DNA of 64,000 nt from Bacterioplanes sp965233665 (GCA_965233665.1 CBDDTG010000068.1:26764-90763), one strand, 5' to 3'; shown: positions 37,501 through 45,714, counted from the first letter of the stretch. Made by a program: numbers and translations. Notes: generated by a model not told the origin, from the letters alone.

Positions 37501-38375
37501 TTCCCCATGCCGCCGGCTTCTTTTGCTGCAGACGAGAATTGCTTGGCGACATTCTCGATTACTGGAGCCAGCTGTATGGCCAAGTGCGACTGCAGCGATT
37601 CCGTAACCAGACCGATACGCGCCCAAGCATCGTTTGCTTGCTCGACCTTAGCGGTATCGACCTCATTCAAGCCAAGCCCGTAGTCTTCAACTTCACGCCG
37701 CGCTGCTCGGATAGCATCGCCGCCGGCGCGGAAAAACTGGTTGGCATTGGCTTGTTCAAAACCCAACGTCTGCACGTGGCGCGCAGTTTCTTGTGCAGAG
37801 AGACCTGAATCACGCACCGCATCAGCGATCATCGCCAGGCGTTCATCAGCATCCACGCCGCGCAGCTCATCCAGATCAAGGCCCAGAGCCTCGACGGCTT
37901 TGGCATACTCGCCGACACCCATTTCTGCTGCACCTAACCGACGATTAAGCCGAGCCAGGCCCATGGCCATGTTATCGACACCGCCGTCGCTGGCAGCGAG
38001 CTGCACGGCACGAACGCCGGTGACCGTGGCATCAAGTGAGCGTGATAGCTTGGCTTGAGCATCGACGTTTTCGAGACCTTTCTTTGTCATCAGTGCCAAA
38101 CCACCAATGGCGGCAGTCGCACCAACGGCACCAAGGGCTGCAGCACGCTTTGCAAGGTCGCGAACAGAGACGTTTAGATTGCTGAGTTTGCGGTCGGCTT
38201 TGACGCTCTCGTCGCCAACCGACTTAACGCCCTTGGCGCCTTTGTCGCTGGCTTTCTCGCTGTCACCTAATGCACCAGAGAGCTTCTCGACCTCATCACG
38301 CGCACCGGTTACTTCAGCGCGAAGCCCTTTGTTGTCGGCCGAAAGCGTCAGTTTCAACTCAAGGTTTTTAGTCAC
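34521..38375 (-). CDS. tail length tape measure protein
   Basis: At 1284 residues, the largest phage gene in the window. It sets tail length and is ejected with the DNA. The N-terminus is a charged coiled coil (LRAEVTGARDEVEKLSGALG), then an Ala/Gly-rich hydrophobic stretch (about 80-100) and TMP-type repeats (FRAGGDAIRAARREVEDYG); about 560-600 is a Gly/Ala-rich membrane-like segment (IAAALSAGNPIAMVIGGAIG) that could insert in the host membrane. The C-terminal third is again coiled coil. It starts at GTG overlapping the chaperone stop (GTGA). By the usual scale the tail would be roughly 190 nm. Confidence 0.92.
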   Translation of the reverse strand: MTKNLELKLTLSADNKGLRAEVTGARDEVEKLSGALGDSEKASDKGAKGVKSVGDESVKADRKLSNLNVSVRDLAKRAAALGAVGATAAIGGLALMTKKGLENVDAQAKLSRSLDATVTGVRAVQLAASDGGVDNMAMGLARLNRRLGAAEMGVGEYAKAVEALGLDLDELRGVDADERLAMIADAVRDSGLSAQETARHVQTLGFEQANANQFFRAGGDAIRAARREVEDYGLGLNEVDTAKVEQANDAWARIGLVTESLQSHLAIQLAPVIENVAKQFSSAAKEAGGMGNVVVRGAEGTLTAIKFVMNGADGVGRVFDLAGVTVANVALLMRRQLLRVADVIINGPVDAINKMIGLGNQAITWANKMPGVEFDFIEGIELNGLGQRVRDELDQAEGALDEGLKDLKQKASDLFNEPLAGSKRLDQVIEGLGKVGDAANQAGKPMSNAVGAGQAAGILETNLQIAESRKAMDALRRAVDPAYNRMQQLSNAAAIMNATLQRGDIDQDQFKEYYEAFVAQMDKASSEASVTVEKDFERAMESVAASLTDALISGDWEGTGQQIGSVLGSSIAAALSAGNPIAMVIGGAIGGSLFGGNDDTYVDPTADRQARQNTGDVLGGINDKSQSIAEATQQTADALGELIGVNRELLAAQQGADQSIGAFAAAAAPVLGEIQDAPGVRDVGIQFGPSGAEFYASGKGFGKNAAAAVEDIANQITDLTTPFDAAIGSIGDVLVQSADALGIELSGEFSAALLDLGKISLDDLSAEEFIQVIGETFGTGLNQAADQLIPDIREFVDEVGESSGQVLQKFARNATVVDSALLGLNDSLADLTGLELGDAATNLVDVFGDAAGLASASQRLADEFLSDEKKAELNEQKLRKELDQLNEKYKDLNIQLPETKDGVADLIYGLDLKTEAGRAALEVFTRSSGALVEFYQTAETGATEALASIQSATDAAYSAFSSSANQRISDINEQLAAERAALQAQKNSAIEAAHLSTESARTRVRAIENELRDIESAYDRLAQQSGVGLDRDTAFKQLQLAASGGSLTDLGEALAVAQNISAQDFGTAVDYDREQRKFLAVLEQVEDKDKSQLSTAERQLAASNRQISVIEDSFDEQIMTLEDAAEEEQKRLQELLDDQQDQLNQLRGIDTSVQSVDQSIKALQAAIIAERNPRPTELQAGGMAVQGWGRPDGSHAAGLNRVPFDGYRAELHRDEMVLTADVANTVRRAVSGGHSQEALLAVMRRAVTLLESQSGYMRNISVASSSAADSIEEMARMGVYARAR

Positions 38376-38724
38376 GACGATCGCTCATTGCATTAAGTGC
38401 ACCGATTTCGATTAAGCGCACTTTTTTAAAGGTTTCAGCGGTGTCATCAACGCCCATCATGCGCATGACCGATTCCACCGCGGTGTAGTCCAGTCCTGTT
38501 TGAACACCGGTCATGCCGGCATATCGCCACTGGGTGGCGCTAGAGCAAAAAACCTCGAAAGCCTTGAGGTTTTCTTCGTAAAGCTCGAACTCATCTGGCT
38601 CATCCGCTGGTAGAGATGAGGCCTCCATGCCAAACGCAGCCAGGTCATCATCGAGTGTTTCTTTGCTGCTGGACGCACCCAACACCCAGGCGCGACCAGC
38701 ATCCCTTAGGTTTTGCTCTGGCCC
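38368..38724 (-). CDS. tail assembly chaperone T part (expressed as G-T fusion)
   Basis: This frame carries the second chaperone domain (DUF1799-like): LRDAGRAWVLGASSSKETL, LPADEPDEFELYEENL, TQWRYAGMTGVQTGLDY. It has no good start of its own (an internal GTG at 38685 without a ribosome site), but is open from the slippery site at 38724. A -1 shift there would join 105 residues of the G protein to 118 residues from here, giving a 223-residue fusion. This is how lambda makes gpGT, which loads the tape measure protein. Confidence 0.72.
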   Translation of the reverse strand, partial: GPEQNLRDAGRAWVLGASSSKETLDDDLAAFGMEASSLPADEPDEFELYEENLKAFEVFCSSATQWRYAGMTGVQTGLDYTAVESVMRMMGVDDTAETFKKVRLIEIGALNAMSDRRD

Positions 38725-39038
38725 TTTTTTGCGTAGCTGTCCTGGTAGGCGGACCAGATGGCCTGCGCCACGTCAGGATCAGAGCGCAGAGCCGCGAGCA
38801 TGGCCTCGCCAGTCAGTGGCTCGTCGTCATGGCCGGTTAGCTCAATGCCTTCGGCGCCCACAAAGATGGCATCTAGGGCTTTCTGATCATCGGTACCCAA
38901 GCGCTCCATCTCGGCGGTGTTCAGCGTTTTAAAAATACCGGTGAACTCGCCCTGCTTTTCTTCGTCACCTTCGCGATAACTAACGGTCACAGGGTATTGG
39001 TAGGTGCGGTCAGTTTTGATCTTGAACATGAGGCTCAC
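38706..39038 (-). CDS. tail assembly chaperone G
   Basis: A 110-residue protein (MSLMFKIKTDRTYQYPVTVS, then EEKQGEFTGIFKTLNTAEME). Size and place between tail tube and tape measure genes match the G-type tail chaperone. The 3' end carries the slippery heptamer A-AAA-AAG followed by a few codons and a stop, so most ribosomes make G and some shift to make G-T. Its start overlaps the tail tube stop. Confidence 0.75.
   Translation of the reverse strand: MSLMFKIKTDRTYQYPVTVSYREGDEEKQGEFTGIFKTLNTAEMERLGTDDQKALDAIFVGAEGIELTGHDDEPLTGEAMLAALRSDPDVAQAIWSAYQDSYAKKGQSKT
38724..38730 (-). promoter_or_regulatory. -1 programmed frameshift slippery site
   Basis: On the minus strand the codons GCA AAA AAG place the heptamer A-AAA-AAG exactly in the phase needed for tandem -1 slippage. 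The zero frame ends four codons later plus a stop (QSKT), while the -1 frame continues through the T domain for 118 codons. Confidence 0.75.
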
Positions 39039-39970
39039 TTAACGGTTAGGACCAGCTCGTCATTGCCGGCATCAGGGTTAATGGTCAGGTTGAGTTGCAG
39101 CATCTGCACGCCGCTCAAGTCAGATTCGGATGGCGATCCTGTGCCGACTTTGGGGCAATCAATCTGCACGATGTTCCCAGCGGTTTTGCCATGGACCAGC
39201 TGCAGTGCACCGAGGTCGCCAGCCAGCGCCTTGTCATACAAGTTGATGGTGGCCAGATCAGGCTCTTCGACGGTGACGCTGCCACTTGGCGAGCGGCCAT
39301 TGATCTCAATCGAGCTGCCAGCACCCACCACTTGGTGTTTCACCACATCATTGGCCATGTCGATGCTGAGGGTGTTAAACGACAGCCCCGCTCCGTGCAA
39401 ACTGAACGTTGGCGTATTGCTGGTGGTGACAGGAAGTGGCACTTGATAAGAGCTGAAATCAGCGTTGCTGGGCATGGACTGCTCTGCCACCGGTTCAACC
39501 AAGCCTTTGAAGCTGAAGCTCATCACCGGGATGCTGTTCACATCCAGACTGAACGACACTGAGCCACGGCCGCCGGTGAACTTGTGCAGCTTGCTGTCAC
39601 GGTTAATGTAAGCCGTCAGCGACTCTTCTCCCCCGGTGATCGGGTTGTACGTCACATCGGTGCCAGCGTTGACGGTCTCAGCAAAACCGCATGCTCGCAG
39701 CAAAGGTGCCCAAGCTGGCGCTGTGCCAGCAGCACCAGAACCTGCCAACTCGACCTCCACGGTCAGCTCGACATGCTTCTCACCGGCAATGGTTTGTGCA
39801 TTGCCGAAAAACGGACGATCTAGCTCGCGCTGAATATCGTCACCGGCCATCGGCGTAACGCTAATATTGCGCGTCAGGATGGCGTTCAGTGCCGCAGTTG
39901 GACTGGCGTCAGTCGCGTACGCGCTTTCGATTTTTGCCAGCATCAACCGGCGTTTGCTTCGGTTCTTCAT
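39035..39970 (-). CDS. major tail tube protein
   Basis: A 311-residue protein upstream of the chaperone pair, the usual slot for the tail tube. It has a long beta-sandwich pattern: ELTVEVELAGSGAAGTAPAW (a stretch often seen in tail tube proteins with LLRACGF following), DVTYNPITGG, FTGGRGSVSFSLDVNSIPVM and PTFSLHGAGLSFN. The C-terminal part may be an added Ig-like surface domain. It would polymerise into the DNA tube. Start ATG 39970 follows GGTGAC. Confidence 0.8.
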   Translation of the reverse strand: MKNRSKRRLMLAKIESAYATDASPTAALNAILTRNISVTPMAGDDIQRELDRPFFGNAQTIAGEKHVELTVEVELAGSGAAGTAPAWAPLLRACGFAETVNAGTDVTYNPITGGEESLTAYINRDSKLHKFTGGRGSVSFSLDVNSIPVMSFSFKGLVEPVAEQSMPSNADFSSYQVPLPVTTSNTPTFSLHGAGLSFNTLSIDMANDVVKHQVVGAGSSIEINGRSPSGSVTVEEPDLATINLYDKALAGDLGALQLVHGKTAGNIVQIDCPKVGTGSPSESDLSGVQMLQLNLTINPDAGNDELVLTVK

Positions 39971-40091
39971 GATCGGTCACCGTATCTTGGGTGTCGGTTT
40001 TGATAGGTGCCGTCACCGGCGCCAACTCATCCCCTGTAATCTGGTATTGGCCACCCGTCTGGGGCAACGGGCGCCTAACAGTGACTATCAC
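39909..40091 (-). CDS. possible small structural-operon protein
   Basis: A 60-residue frame starting at GTG 40091 that overlaps the previous gene's stop (GTGA) and runs 62 bp into the tail tube gene. Acidic/basic, Thr- and Pro-rich (QITGDELAPVTAPIKTD), no motif. Without it there would be a 117-bp hole in a tightly packed operon. Coding status is uncertain. Confidence 0.4.
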   Translation of the reverse strand: MIVTVRRPLPQTGGQYQITGDELAPVTAPIKTDTQDTVTDHEEPKQTPVDAGKNRKRVRD

Positions 40092-40399
40092 GACCCACCA
40101 TTGTCGGTTGATGTGCCAGCTTCATCGTCAGCTGCACTCGTCACTTTTGAAACAGATTTGGTTGAAGCTTTGGGTGTCGATTTGCCAGACAGCTGTAAGG
40201 CTTTTTTGTCATTGCTGTGACGTTTGACTCCCTCATAAACTGCGGGCACATCCCCCATCACTGCCTCGCAGTCCTCGACGTAGTCGCTTGCAGCTGCGAC
40301 TTCTGAATTGCGGATCTTGGCGCCAGAATCGTGTGCCAGCTTCATTTGCTCGCGGCTAGGACTACCAAAGATGAAGTACAAAACCTGTGATTTATCCAT
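40088..40399 (-). CDS. hypothetical head-tail region protein
   Basis: A 103-residue protein between capsid and tail tube genes. The first 65 residues look structured (VLYFIFGSPSREQMKLAHDS, VMGDVPAVYEGV); the rest is a Ser/Thr/Lys-rich, likely disordered tail (STPKASTKSVSKVTSAADDE). Position suggests a capsid-associated or head-tail joining role; no family is recognised. Confidence 0.5.
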   Translation of the reverse strand: MDKSQVLYFIFGSPSREQMKLAHDSGAKIRNSEVAAASDYVEDCEAVMGDVPAVYEGVKRHSNDKKALQLSGKSTPKASTKSVSKVTSAADDEAGTSTDNGGS

Positions 40400-40412
40400 G
40401 ACTTAGCGCCTC

Positions 40413-41366
40413 TTATTGAGATTTGACTAGAACACCTGCGGTGTCTTTCAAGCTGCTGGCGAATAAATCCCAGCTAGCACCAGAGGCCAGTGCAGCATCG
40501 CTCGGAGAGGCCCCGCCGTTCTCCGAGTTCCAGGAATACCCGAGCAGACCGAGCATGAAGTTGTACTCGCCTTGATGGGTGACAGTGATGTTTTCACTGC
40601 CAGTGTTTTCTTTGGTCACGGAGATCAAAGAGCCGGTTTGGACTTGGACAGCCCCCGGCACCAGCCCAAGAGTGTGATACGTATCTGGAGAGCCTGCGGT
40701 CATCAAAGCTGGGGAGTCGGTCACCACATAACGCCGGCCGAGCTTGTCTTCCATCACGTTGATGTCACCGATGTTGAACAAGCGATTGGTGTTCTGAATC
40801 GCCTCGTCAATCAAGTCGTGCCAAGTAGTGCCGTGCATCATCCAGCAGGCCAGCGACTGGGAGCGATCGCCAAACTTGCTCGCACCGCGGTTCAGTGCCG
40901 GCAGACTGATTTTTCCAGCAGTGGCGTCATGAACAAGTTCGGTCTGACGCTCAATGGCGGCACGCACGGCCATTACGGACGTGTTGATGTAGTCTTTTAG
41001 CATGGCGGCCGAGGCCTGTTCGCCGATGATCAACCCCGCCTCTTCTTGGCTTTTGCCTAGGCGGCGGAACTGCTCCATGGTCCAATCAATGGGACCAATA
41101 CCACCATCTACTTTGACCGAGCGGTCGGTACCCTGCCGGATAGATTTTGATATGACTGAGCCATTGCCACGAGCATTCCGGCGTCGTGCCAAGCCAGAGA
41201 TCAGCTTGTAGCTGGCCTCTTCCAAGTAGTCGCCGATATGCTCAGCGCTACCAATCACCAAAGCACCTGCGGATGCCTCATTAAATTTCTGTACGTTCTG
41301 ATCGATGGTTTCCGTTGCGACCAGCTGCACTTGTTTGTCGAAGACCGACATGTTGGAAACGGACAT
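40413..41366 (-). CDS. major capsid protein
   Basis: A 317-residue protein directly downstream of the scaffold gene, with a CAGGTG ribosome site. The pattern fits a HK97-fold coat protein: an N-terminal arm, then the helix DYLEEASYKLISGLARRR, the beta segment GPIDWTMEQFRRLG, the spine-helix region AGLIIGEQASAAMLKDYINT and the A-domain-like WHDLIDEAIQNTNRLFNIGDI, with DKLGRRYVVTDSPAL typical of such coats. No cleavage site is evident. Confidence 0.78.
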   Translation of the reverse strand: MSVSNMSVFDKQVQLVATETIDQNVQKFNEASAGALVIGSAEHIGDYLEEASYKLISGLARRRNARGNGSVISKSIRQGTDRSVKVDGGIGPIDWTMEQFRRLGKSQEEAGLIIGEQASAAMLKDYINTSVMAVRAAIERQTELVHDATAGKISLPALNRGASKFGDRSQSLACWMMHGTTWHDLIDEAIQNTNRLFNIGDINVMEDKLGRRYVVTDSPALMTAGSPDTYHTLGLVPGAVQVQTGSLISVTKENTGSENITVTHQGEYNFMLGLLGYSWNSENGGASPSDAALASGASWDLFASSLKDTAGVLVKSQ

Positions 41367-41368
41367 AG

Positions 41369-42025
41369 TTATTCACCTGATTTGGATCGGAAGTGATCGA
41401 GCTTCTCTTCCCGCGACATCTTGGAAAGATCGCCTCCGTGTGCGGATCCACCATCTCGGTCGTTCCCGCGATAACCAGAGCCTCGCGCCCCAGAGGATTT
41501 AACGAGTTGCGGTTTGTCTGCAGCGAGTGCATCCACCGCGTCTTTAACTGGCATGAGTTTGTCGCCACGGCGGATGAATGGCGTTTCACCATCAAACTCA
41601 ACGGAGCTACGCATGGCTTGGTTAACGATTTCAGAATCAACGAAACGATCAGCAATGGCCTCGTTGAGCTCGCGATGAAACGCTTCGTCGCGCTGCTGCT
41701 TCAGCATCGTTTCAATCTGGGTTTGCTTGTCAGCCAGGTCGGTTTCCAAGCGCTTATTTTTGGTTTCAAGCTGCTTCACTGCATCCGCCTGCCCTTTGGC
41801 ATCCGGCAAACTTTCCAGCTCATCAAAAGATTCGATGCCCAGCTTTTCCAGCAAGCCAGTATTCTGCTGCTTCAGTGATTCGTTCTCTGCTTTGAGCGTT
41901 TTGCGGCCGCTGATCGACTCTTGTCGAGCCTGATCGCGCTGGCCCTCCAAGGTCGAAACGTACTCTTTCAGCGGCTCAAACTTATCGCCCAGTTGCTCTC
42001 GTAGTGTTTCTAAGTCCATCAGCAT
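41369..42025 (-). CDS. capsid scaffolding protein
   Basis: A 218-residue, highly charged protein, mostly coiled coil from residue 5 to 130 (LEGQRDQARQESISGRKTLK, LETKNKRLETDLADKQTQIE) with a Gly-rich basic tail (GARGSGYRGNDRDGG). This resembles the gp20-type minor structural/scaffold proteins, which shape the procapsid and leave. It precedes the major capsid gene by 2 bp. An alternative start is the ATG at 42019. It is divergent from the portal gene, with 120 bp between. Confidence 0.75.
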   Translation of the reverse strand: MLMDLETLREQLGDKFEPLKEYVSTLEGQRDQARQESISGRKTLKAENESLKQQNTGLLEKLGIESFDELESLPDAKGQADAVKQLETKNKRLETDLADKQTQIETMLKQQRDEAFHRELNEAIADRFVDSEIVNQAMRSSVEFDGETPFIRRGDKLMPVKDAVDALAADKPQLVKSSGARGSGYRGNDRDGGSAHGGDLSKMSREEKLDHFRSKSGE

Positions 42026-42145
42026 CTCGCTTTCGGGTGGTTACTGATCAGTAGTGAGGCTTGATGGTCTCGCGCGCGCGTTCTTTTCTTTGGCAAAGAT
42101 TCGGTCAGCTGCATGACAGGGTTGCGCCATTAACGAGGGGCGCTC

Positions 42146-43447
42146 ATGTCGACGAATCAAACGATGAAATTTTTGGCGGATGCCCTACACGGACGTGGTG
42201 GCTTTGCCGACGGCAGTTATCTGATCAAGTATCCGCGCGAGGGCGATAAAAAGTACGAGCGGCGCAAAGAGATTGCTTGGTACAGCAACCCGATGAACCA
42301 GGCATGCAACCGCTTTGTAGGCTTTATCAAGAAGCGCGCCGTGTCACGAGATCTGAGCGGAGAGTTGTTGGAGCAGTTCGCGAAAGACTGCAATTGGCGC
42401 GGCGATTCAATCGGCGGGTTCTGGTCGCGGTTCATGATGGAGGCAAAAGCCAGAGGCAACATGATCCTCTTAGTGGAAATGCCAAAGAAGCTTCCAGACG
42501 ACAAGGCGACGCAAGTCAAAGAGCGAGCATTCCCGTATCTGGTGCCGATCACCCCGGAAGACATCGAAGATTACCGGTTAGATGAGCGCGGACAGCTGGC
42601 CATGCTGGAAGTACCCGGCACAGATGAAAACGGCAAGCCAGTGACAAGAGGCTGGGACACCGAGCGCTGGTATGTAAAGCGAGAAGGCAATGAGATTGAC
42701 GGCGGCGACCATGGCCTTGGCCGCTGCCCTGCCATTACATTCAGTGAGACCGGCAAATTCTTGGAGCCGGGCCAGTTTGCACCTATCGCTTACCTTTCGA
42801 AACGCCTCTACAACATGCAATCGGAGCTGGACGAGCTGCTACGCAGCCAGACGTTCAGCCTGCTGACCTACCCCGTTGATCCGCAAGAACTGAGTAGCTT
42901 TGTTCAGGGCGATGATGCAAAAGCAGTGGCTGAGACGATAGGTACCGAGAACATGGTCGTGCATGGCGCCGGTGCTCAGCCTGACTTCCTCAGCCCAGAC
43001 ACCACGCCGACGGAGGCGTATTACAAAGCGATCGACATGATCATACGGCGAATCGATGAAGTCGGCCTCAACGTTCAACCACCAGAGCAACAGGAGAGCG
43101 GCATCGCAATGCAGCTGCGATTCCAGCTACTCAATGCCTCACTCAGCTCATTCGCCACACGCATGCAGGACTTCGAGAACCTGATGTGGGACGTCGTTAT
43201 TACTTGGCTAGATGGAAGCGGATCAGCATCAGTGACCTGGCCAACCGATTACAGCCTGGCCGACATGCAGACTGAGATTTCCACCCTACAACAGATGCAA
43301 ATGGCCGGCGCGCCAGATTCCTACGTTAAGGAAAAAATGAAGCAACTGGTCTCGCTTGACTTGGGTTCGTCGAACCAGAAGCTCATCGGCCAAATCAACA
43401 CAGAAATCGACGAGATGGAGCATGACGATGATCAAAGTCAGTTCTGA
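42146..43447 (+). CDS. phage portal protein
   Basis: A 433-residue protein of the portal family (DUF4055-like/SPP1 gp6-like). It has ACNRFVGFIKKRAVS at the wing, PYLVPITPEDIEDYRLDE, LSKRLYNMQSELDELLRSQTF (core helix) and QEIST-type C-terminal helices (DMQTEISTLQQMQMAG). It forms the dodecameric DNA gate of the head. A GAGGGG site precedes the ATG. It is read rightward, opposite to both the capsid genes on its left and the terminase genes on its right, which is unusual. Confidence 0.8.
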   Translation: MSTNQTMKFLADALHGRGGFADGSYLIKYPREGDKKYERRKEIAWYSNPMNQACNRFVGFIKKRAVSRDLSGELLEQFAKDCNWRGDSIGGFWSRFMMEAKARGNMILLVEMPKKLPDDKATQVKERAFPYLVPITPEDIEDYRLDERGQLAMLEVPGTDENGKPVTRGWDTERWYVKREGNEIDGGDHGLGRCPAITFSETGKFLEPGQFAPIAYLSKRLYNMQSELDELLRSQTFSLLTYPVDPQELSSFVQGDDAKAVAETIGTENMVVHGAGAQPDFLSPDTTPTEAYYKAIDMIIRRIDEVGLNVQPPEQQESGIAMQLRFQLLNASLSSFATRMQDFENLMWDVVITWLDGSGSASVTWPTDYSLADMQTEISTLQQMQMAGAPDSYVKEKMKQLVSLDLGSSNQKLIGQINTEIDEMEHDDDQSQF

Positions 43448-43859
43448 TGGTATCGAAGACGTTATTCGGCGCCTCAATGACATCCCCGGCCGTGGCGATC
43501 AATTGGTGACTAACACTGCGCAGGATGTGTTCAACGCCGTGTTCAGCCAAGCAGACAAACACACAAAGAGCGGCACACTGATCGATTCGCTGTCGCTCAA
43601 GAAGGAAGCGAACGGGTTCACCATCCAGCATGACCTAAATCGAGCCCCGCACGCCGAGTTCGTTCACTGGGGCGCCAAGCCTCACACCATCGAACCGAAA
43701 GACAAGTCTGTGCTGCGCTTCCCTGCCGGCAACGGCTTTGCCTTCGCCAAATCGGTCAAGCACCCAGGTTACGAGGGCGATCCATGGCTGGAAGACGGCC
43801 AGAACTCCGCTGAGAAGATCTTCAACGAACGGGCAGCCGAGCTGCTGGGAGATGATTGA
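43428..43859 (+). CDS. HK97 gp10-like head-tail joining protein
   Basis: A 143-residue protein. MIKVSSDGIEDVIRRLNDIP and the central segment APHAEFVHWGAKPHTIEPK with a final WLEDGQNSAEKIFNERAAE match the HK97 gp10 / tail-completion family. It starts at ATG 43428, overlapping the portal 3' end; a longer upstream frame lies inside the portal gene. Such proteins join neck and tail. Confidence 0.72.
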   Translation: MIKVSSDGIEDVIRRLNDIPGRGDQLVTNTAQDVFNAVFSQADKHTKSGTLIDSLSLKKEANGFTIQHDLNRAPHAEFVHWGAKPHTIEPKDKSVLRFPAGNGFAFAKSVKHPGYEGDPWLEDGQNSAEKIFNERAAELLGDD

Positions 43860-44164
43860 TGTCCATCACGTACGACGACAAGTTTTTAGGTGACCGCGTC
43901 ACACCCGACATTGAGCAACAAGCGACTACGGACGTAGCCGAGCTGGGCGAGTTTGAGGACTACTGGCGTGACCGCTTGATCAAGCTGCGTGCCTACATTC
44001 TGGTGTGCCTTATCCATCAGAGCGAAGCCGACGACATCTATGCGTCGAAGCTGGGCAGCTACCGCAAGGAGTTCAACGACGCTGAGCGATCGGCTAAGCG
44101 CTCGCAATCGACCACCACAGGCAAATCGCCAGGCCTGATCAGCATTCCGGTGGAACGCGCATGA
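43859..44164 (+). CDS. hypothetical head-tail connector region protein
   Basis: A 101-residue protein (MSITYDDKFLGDRVTPDIEQ, then EFEDYWRDRLIKLRAYILVC). The all-helical first half and its place between gp10-like and terminator-like genes suggest a neck component. GGGAG lies 8 bases before ATG 43859. No family is recognised with confidence. Confidence 0.55.
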   Translation: MSITYDDKFLGDRVTPDIEQQATTDVAELGEFEDYWRDRLIKLRAYILVCLIHQSEADDIYASKLGSYRKEFNDAERSAKRSQSTTTGKSPGLISIPVERA

Positions 44165-44535
44165 TAGAAGCAAAACTGCAGGACATGGTCGCGGCCTTAG
44201 GCCAACTGCCGGGCATCAAATCGGCCAAACTTGGGCTGGAGAAAGGCATCAGCCACACGGACTATCCCATCATTCGAGTGGTGCCAGGCCTGCTCGGCCC
44301 CGAGGAAAACAGCGCGGGGCATCGACAGGTTGAGCTGATGATCTATTTTGGCGAAGCGCTAACAGATTCAGACGGCCTTGAATCAATCTACAGCAAGCAA
44401 ATGGCGATGGAGCGGCAAATCATCGAAGTGATGGAGTCCGGTCCCTGGGCAGCTGTGCGCAAACGTACGCTGCTAGATCAGGACCGGATCGATAGCTTTA
44501 AGGTGTTTCAGGCGGTGTTTGGGGTGGTAATTTGA
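44161..44535 (+). CDS. tail terminator-like protein
   Basis: A 124-residue protein. IIRVVPGLLGPEENSAGHRQ and VELMIYFGEA are typical of the alpha/beta fold of tail terminator (gpU-like, minor tail) proteins, which cap the tube and join it to the head. It overlaps the previous gene by 4 bp and ends the rightward structural block. The 267 bp that follow hold no convincing gene. Confidence 0.62.
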   Translation: MIEAKLQDMVAALGQLPGIKSAKLGLEKGISHTDYPIIRVVPGLLGPEENSAGHRQVELMIYFGEALTDSDGLESIYSKQMAMERQIIEVMESGPWAAVRKRTLLDQDRIDSFKVFQAVFGVVI

Positions 44536-44802
44536 AAAATAAACTCTATGCCTCATCAGATTAACTTAACCTCTCTTAAGGGTGCATACCCACCTACTTT
44601 GAGAGGAAATTTTGCCGCACAGAGATCATGAAAATTGGTCGCGTCCAAAGGATTTAGCTACCAGTTCTATAGCCATATTCGAATTTGGCCAGATAGCCTC
44701 CAAAGGCATACTGTAGCCAGAAACATATCTTTCCGTTGACGTACGCAGAAGTTCCTTCTTCAAACGCATTAACACCGTAGTCCAAGACCAGCAATCATAC
44801 GA

Positions 44803-45603
44803 CTAATACCCACTAGCTCTCATATTATAGTCGTCAACTAAACTTTCAACATCCCTTGGAACTGTACCAACATCCCACTTTCTGTATATTTCTTGCAATT
44901 TTCCCGAACCTACCAGCTCTGGAATCCTTCGGTTATAGATTTCAATCAAATAACCCGACAAATCAGAATCAGAAAAACCCACGTACACATTTGTCTCTAG
45001 AAAATCGTGCATTTCAAATCTATTGATTCTTAGCCCCGCATCTTGCAATGCCACTGCAATCTCATCCCACTCGTGGATCAGTACATCAATCTTCCCTTGA
45101 ACGAGCAATTTCAAGCCGTCATCAATACTGCGAAACTCCCGTAGAGTAAAGTTCCGCTTATCTTTTGGCATCAGTTCATAATCTTTCATCCAGCCGATAG
45201 TTTTATCATCGAGTGTTTCTTCACCATTCCAAGTTATACCTTTGTCGACTAGATACAGAGCAGCCATTCGCTCTACGTCAATAGCATATTTTGGAAAACG
45301 TAGTGATTCCTCCGTATCCAGTGACTCGCCGACAATTGCATCGTAAATCGGATATTTGGTCACCATTTTCATAGCTCTATTCCAAGGAACGTTCGCATGC
45401 TTGAACCGTACACCTTCTGGCTCGTAGATTGCACGAAGTAGCTCCCAGTACAGGCCTGTTCCATCCTTGTTAGTAAATTCGGGCCACTCCGGAGCAACAA
45501 AGCTCACCACCTTTACATGCTGTGAAGTGAAACCTGATTTTGGTGATTCTCCAGATGCATTAGCTGCTAAAGAGAATATTATTATTAGTATCAAATGCTT
45601 CAT
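44803..45603 (-). CDS. periplasmic amino-acid-type substrate-binding protein (solitary)
   Basis: A 266-residue exported protein of the bacterial solute-binding family 3. The signal peptide is MKHLILIIIFSLAANASG; the mature part shows VKVVSFVAPEWPEFTNKDG, GLYWELLRAIYEPEGV (the family's hinge-helix pattern), MVTKYPIYDAIVGES and ILIH-like IDVLIHEWDEIA. ATG 45603 follows GGAGG. No permease or ATPase is near, so it may be a receptor or sensor, not part of a full ABC importer. AT-rich codon use sets it apart from the structural genes. Confidence 0.75.
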   Translation of the reverse strand: MKHLILIIIFSLAANASGESPKSGFTSQHVKVVSFVAPEWPEFTNKDGTGLYWELLRAIYEPEGVRFKHANVPWNRAMKMVTKYPIYDAIVGESLDTEESLRFPKYAIDVERMAALYLVDKGITWNGEETLDDKTIGWMKDYELMPKDKRNFTLREFRSIDDGLKLLVQGKIDVLIHEWDEIAVALQDAGLRINRFEMHDFLETNVYVGFSDSDLSGYLIEIYNRRIPELVGSGKLQEIYRKWDVGTVPRDVESLVDDYNMRASGY

Positions 45604-45687
45604 ATTGCCTCCATAGCGCAACGTAAAAATAAACGCTGCGTGGTGATATGATTAAATTTATTATCTTTAAAACCCAAAGTTAGAGCT

Positions 45688-45714
45688 TGACCTGGCAAGA
45701 GACTCACCAGGTCA
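45688..45714 (-). terminator. stem-loop downstream of the lipoprotein gene
   Basis: TGACCTGG (45688-45695) and CCAGGTCA (45707-45714) form a perfect 8-bp stem 11 bases past the stop at 45726 on the minus strand. No T-run follows, so it is only a possible terminator. Confidence 0.45.

Noticed and set aside
44536..44802. Leftward frame ending near 44.65 kb (LLVLDYGVNAFEEGTSAYVN)
   Set aside because: About 45 codons with no start other than TTG and no ribosome site; not enough to call a gene, though it could be a gene remnant.
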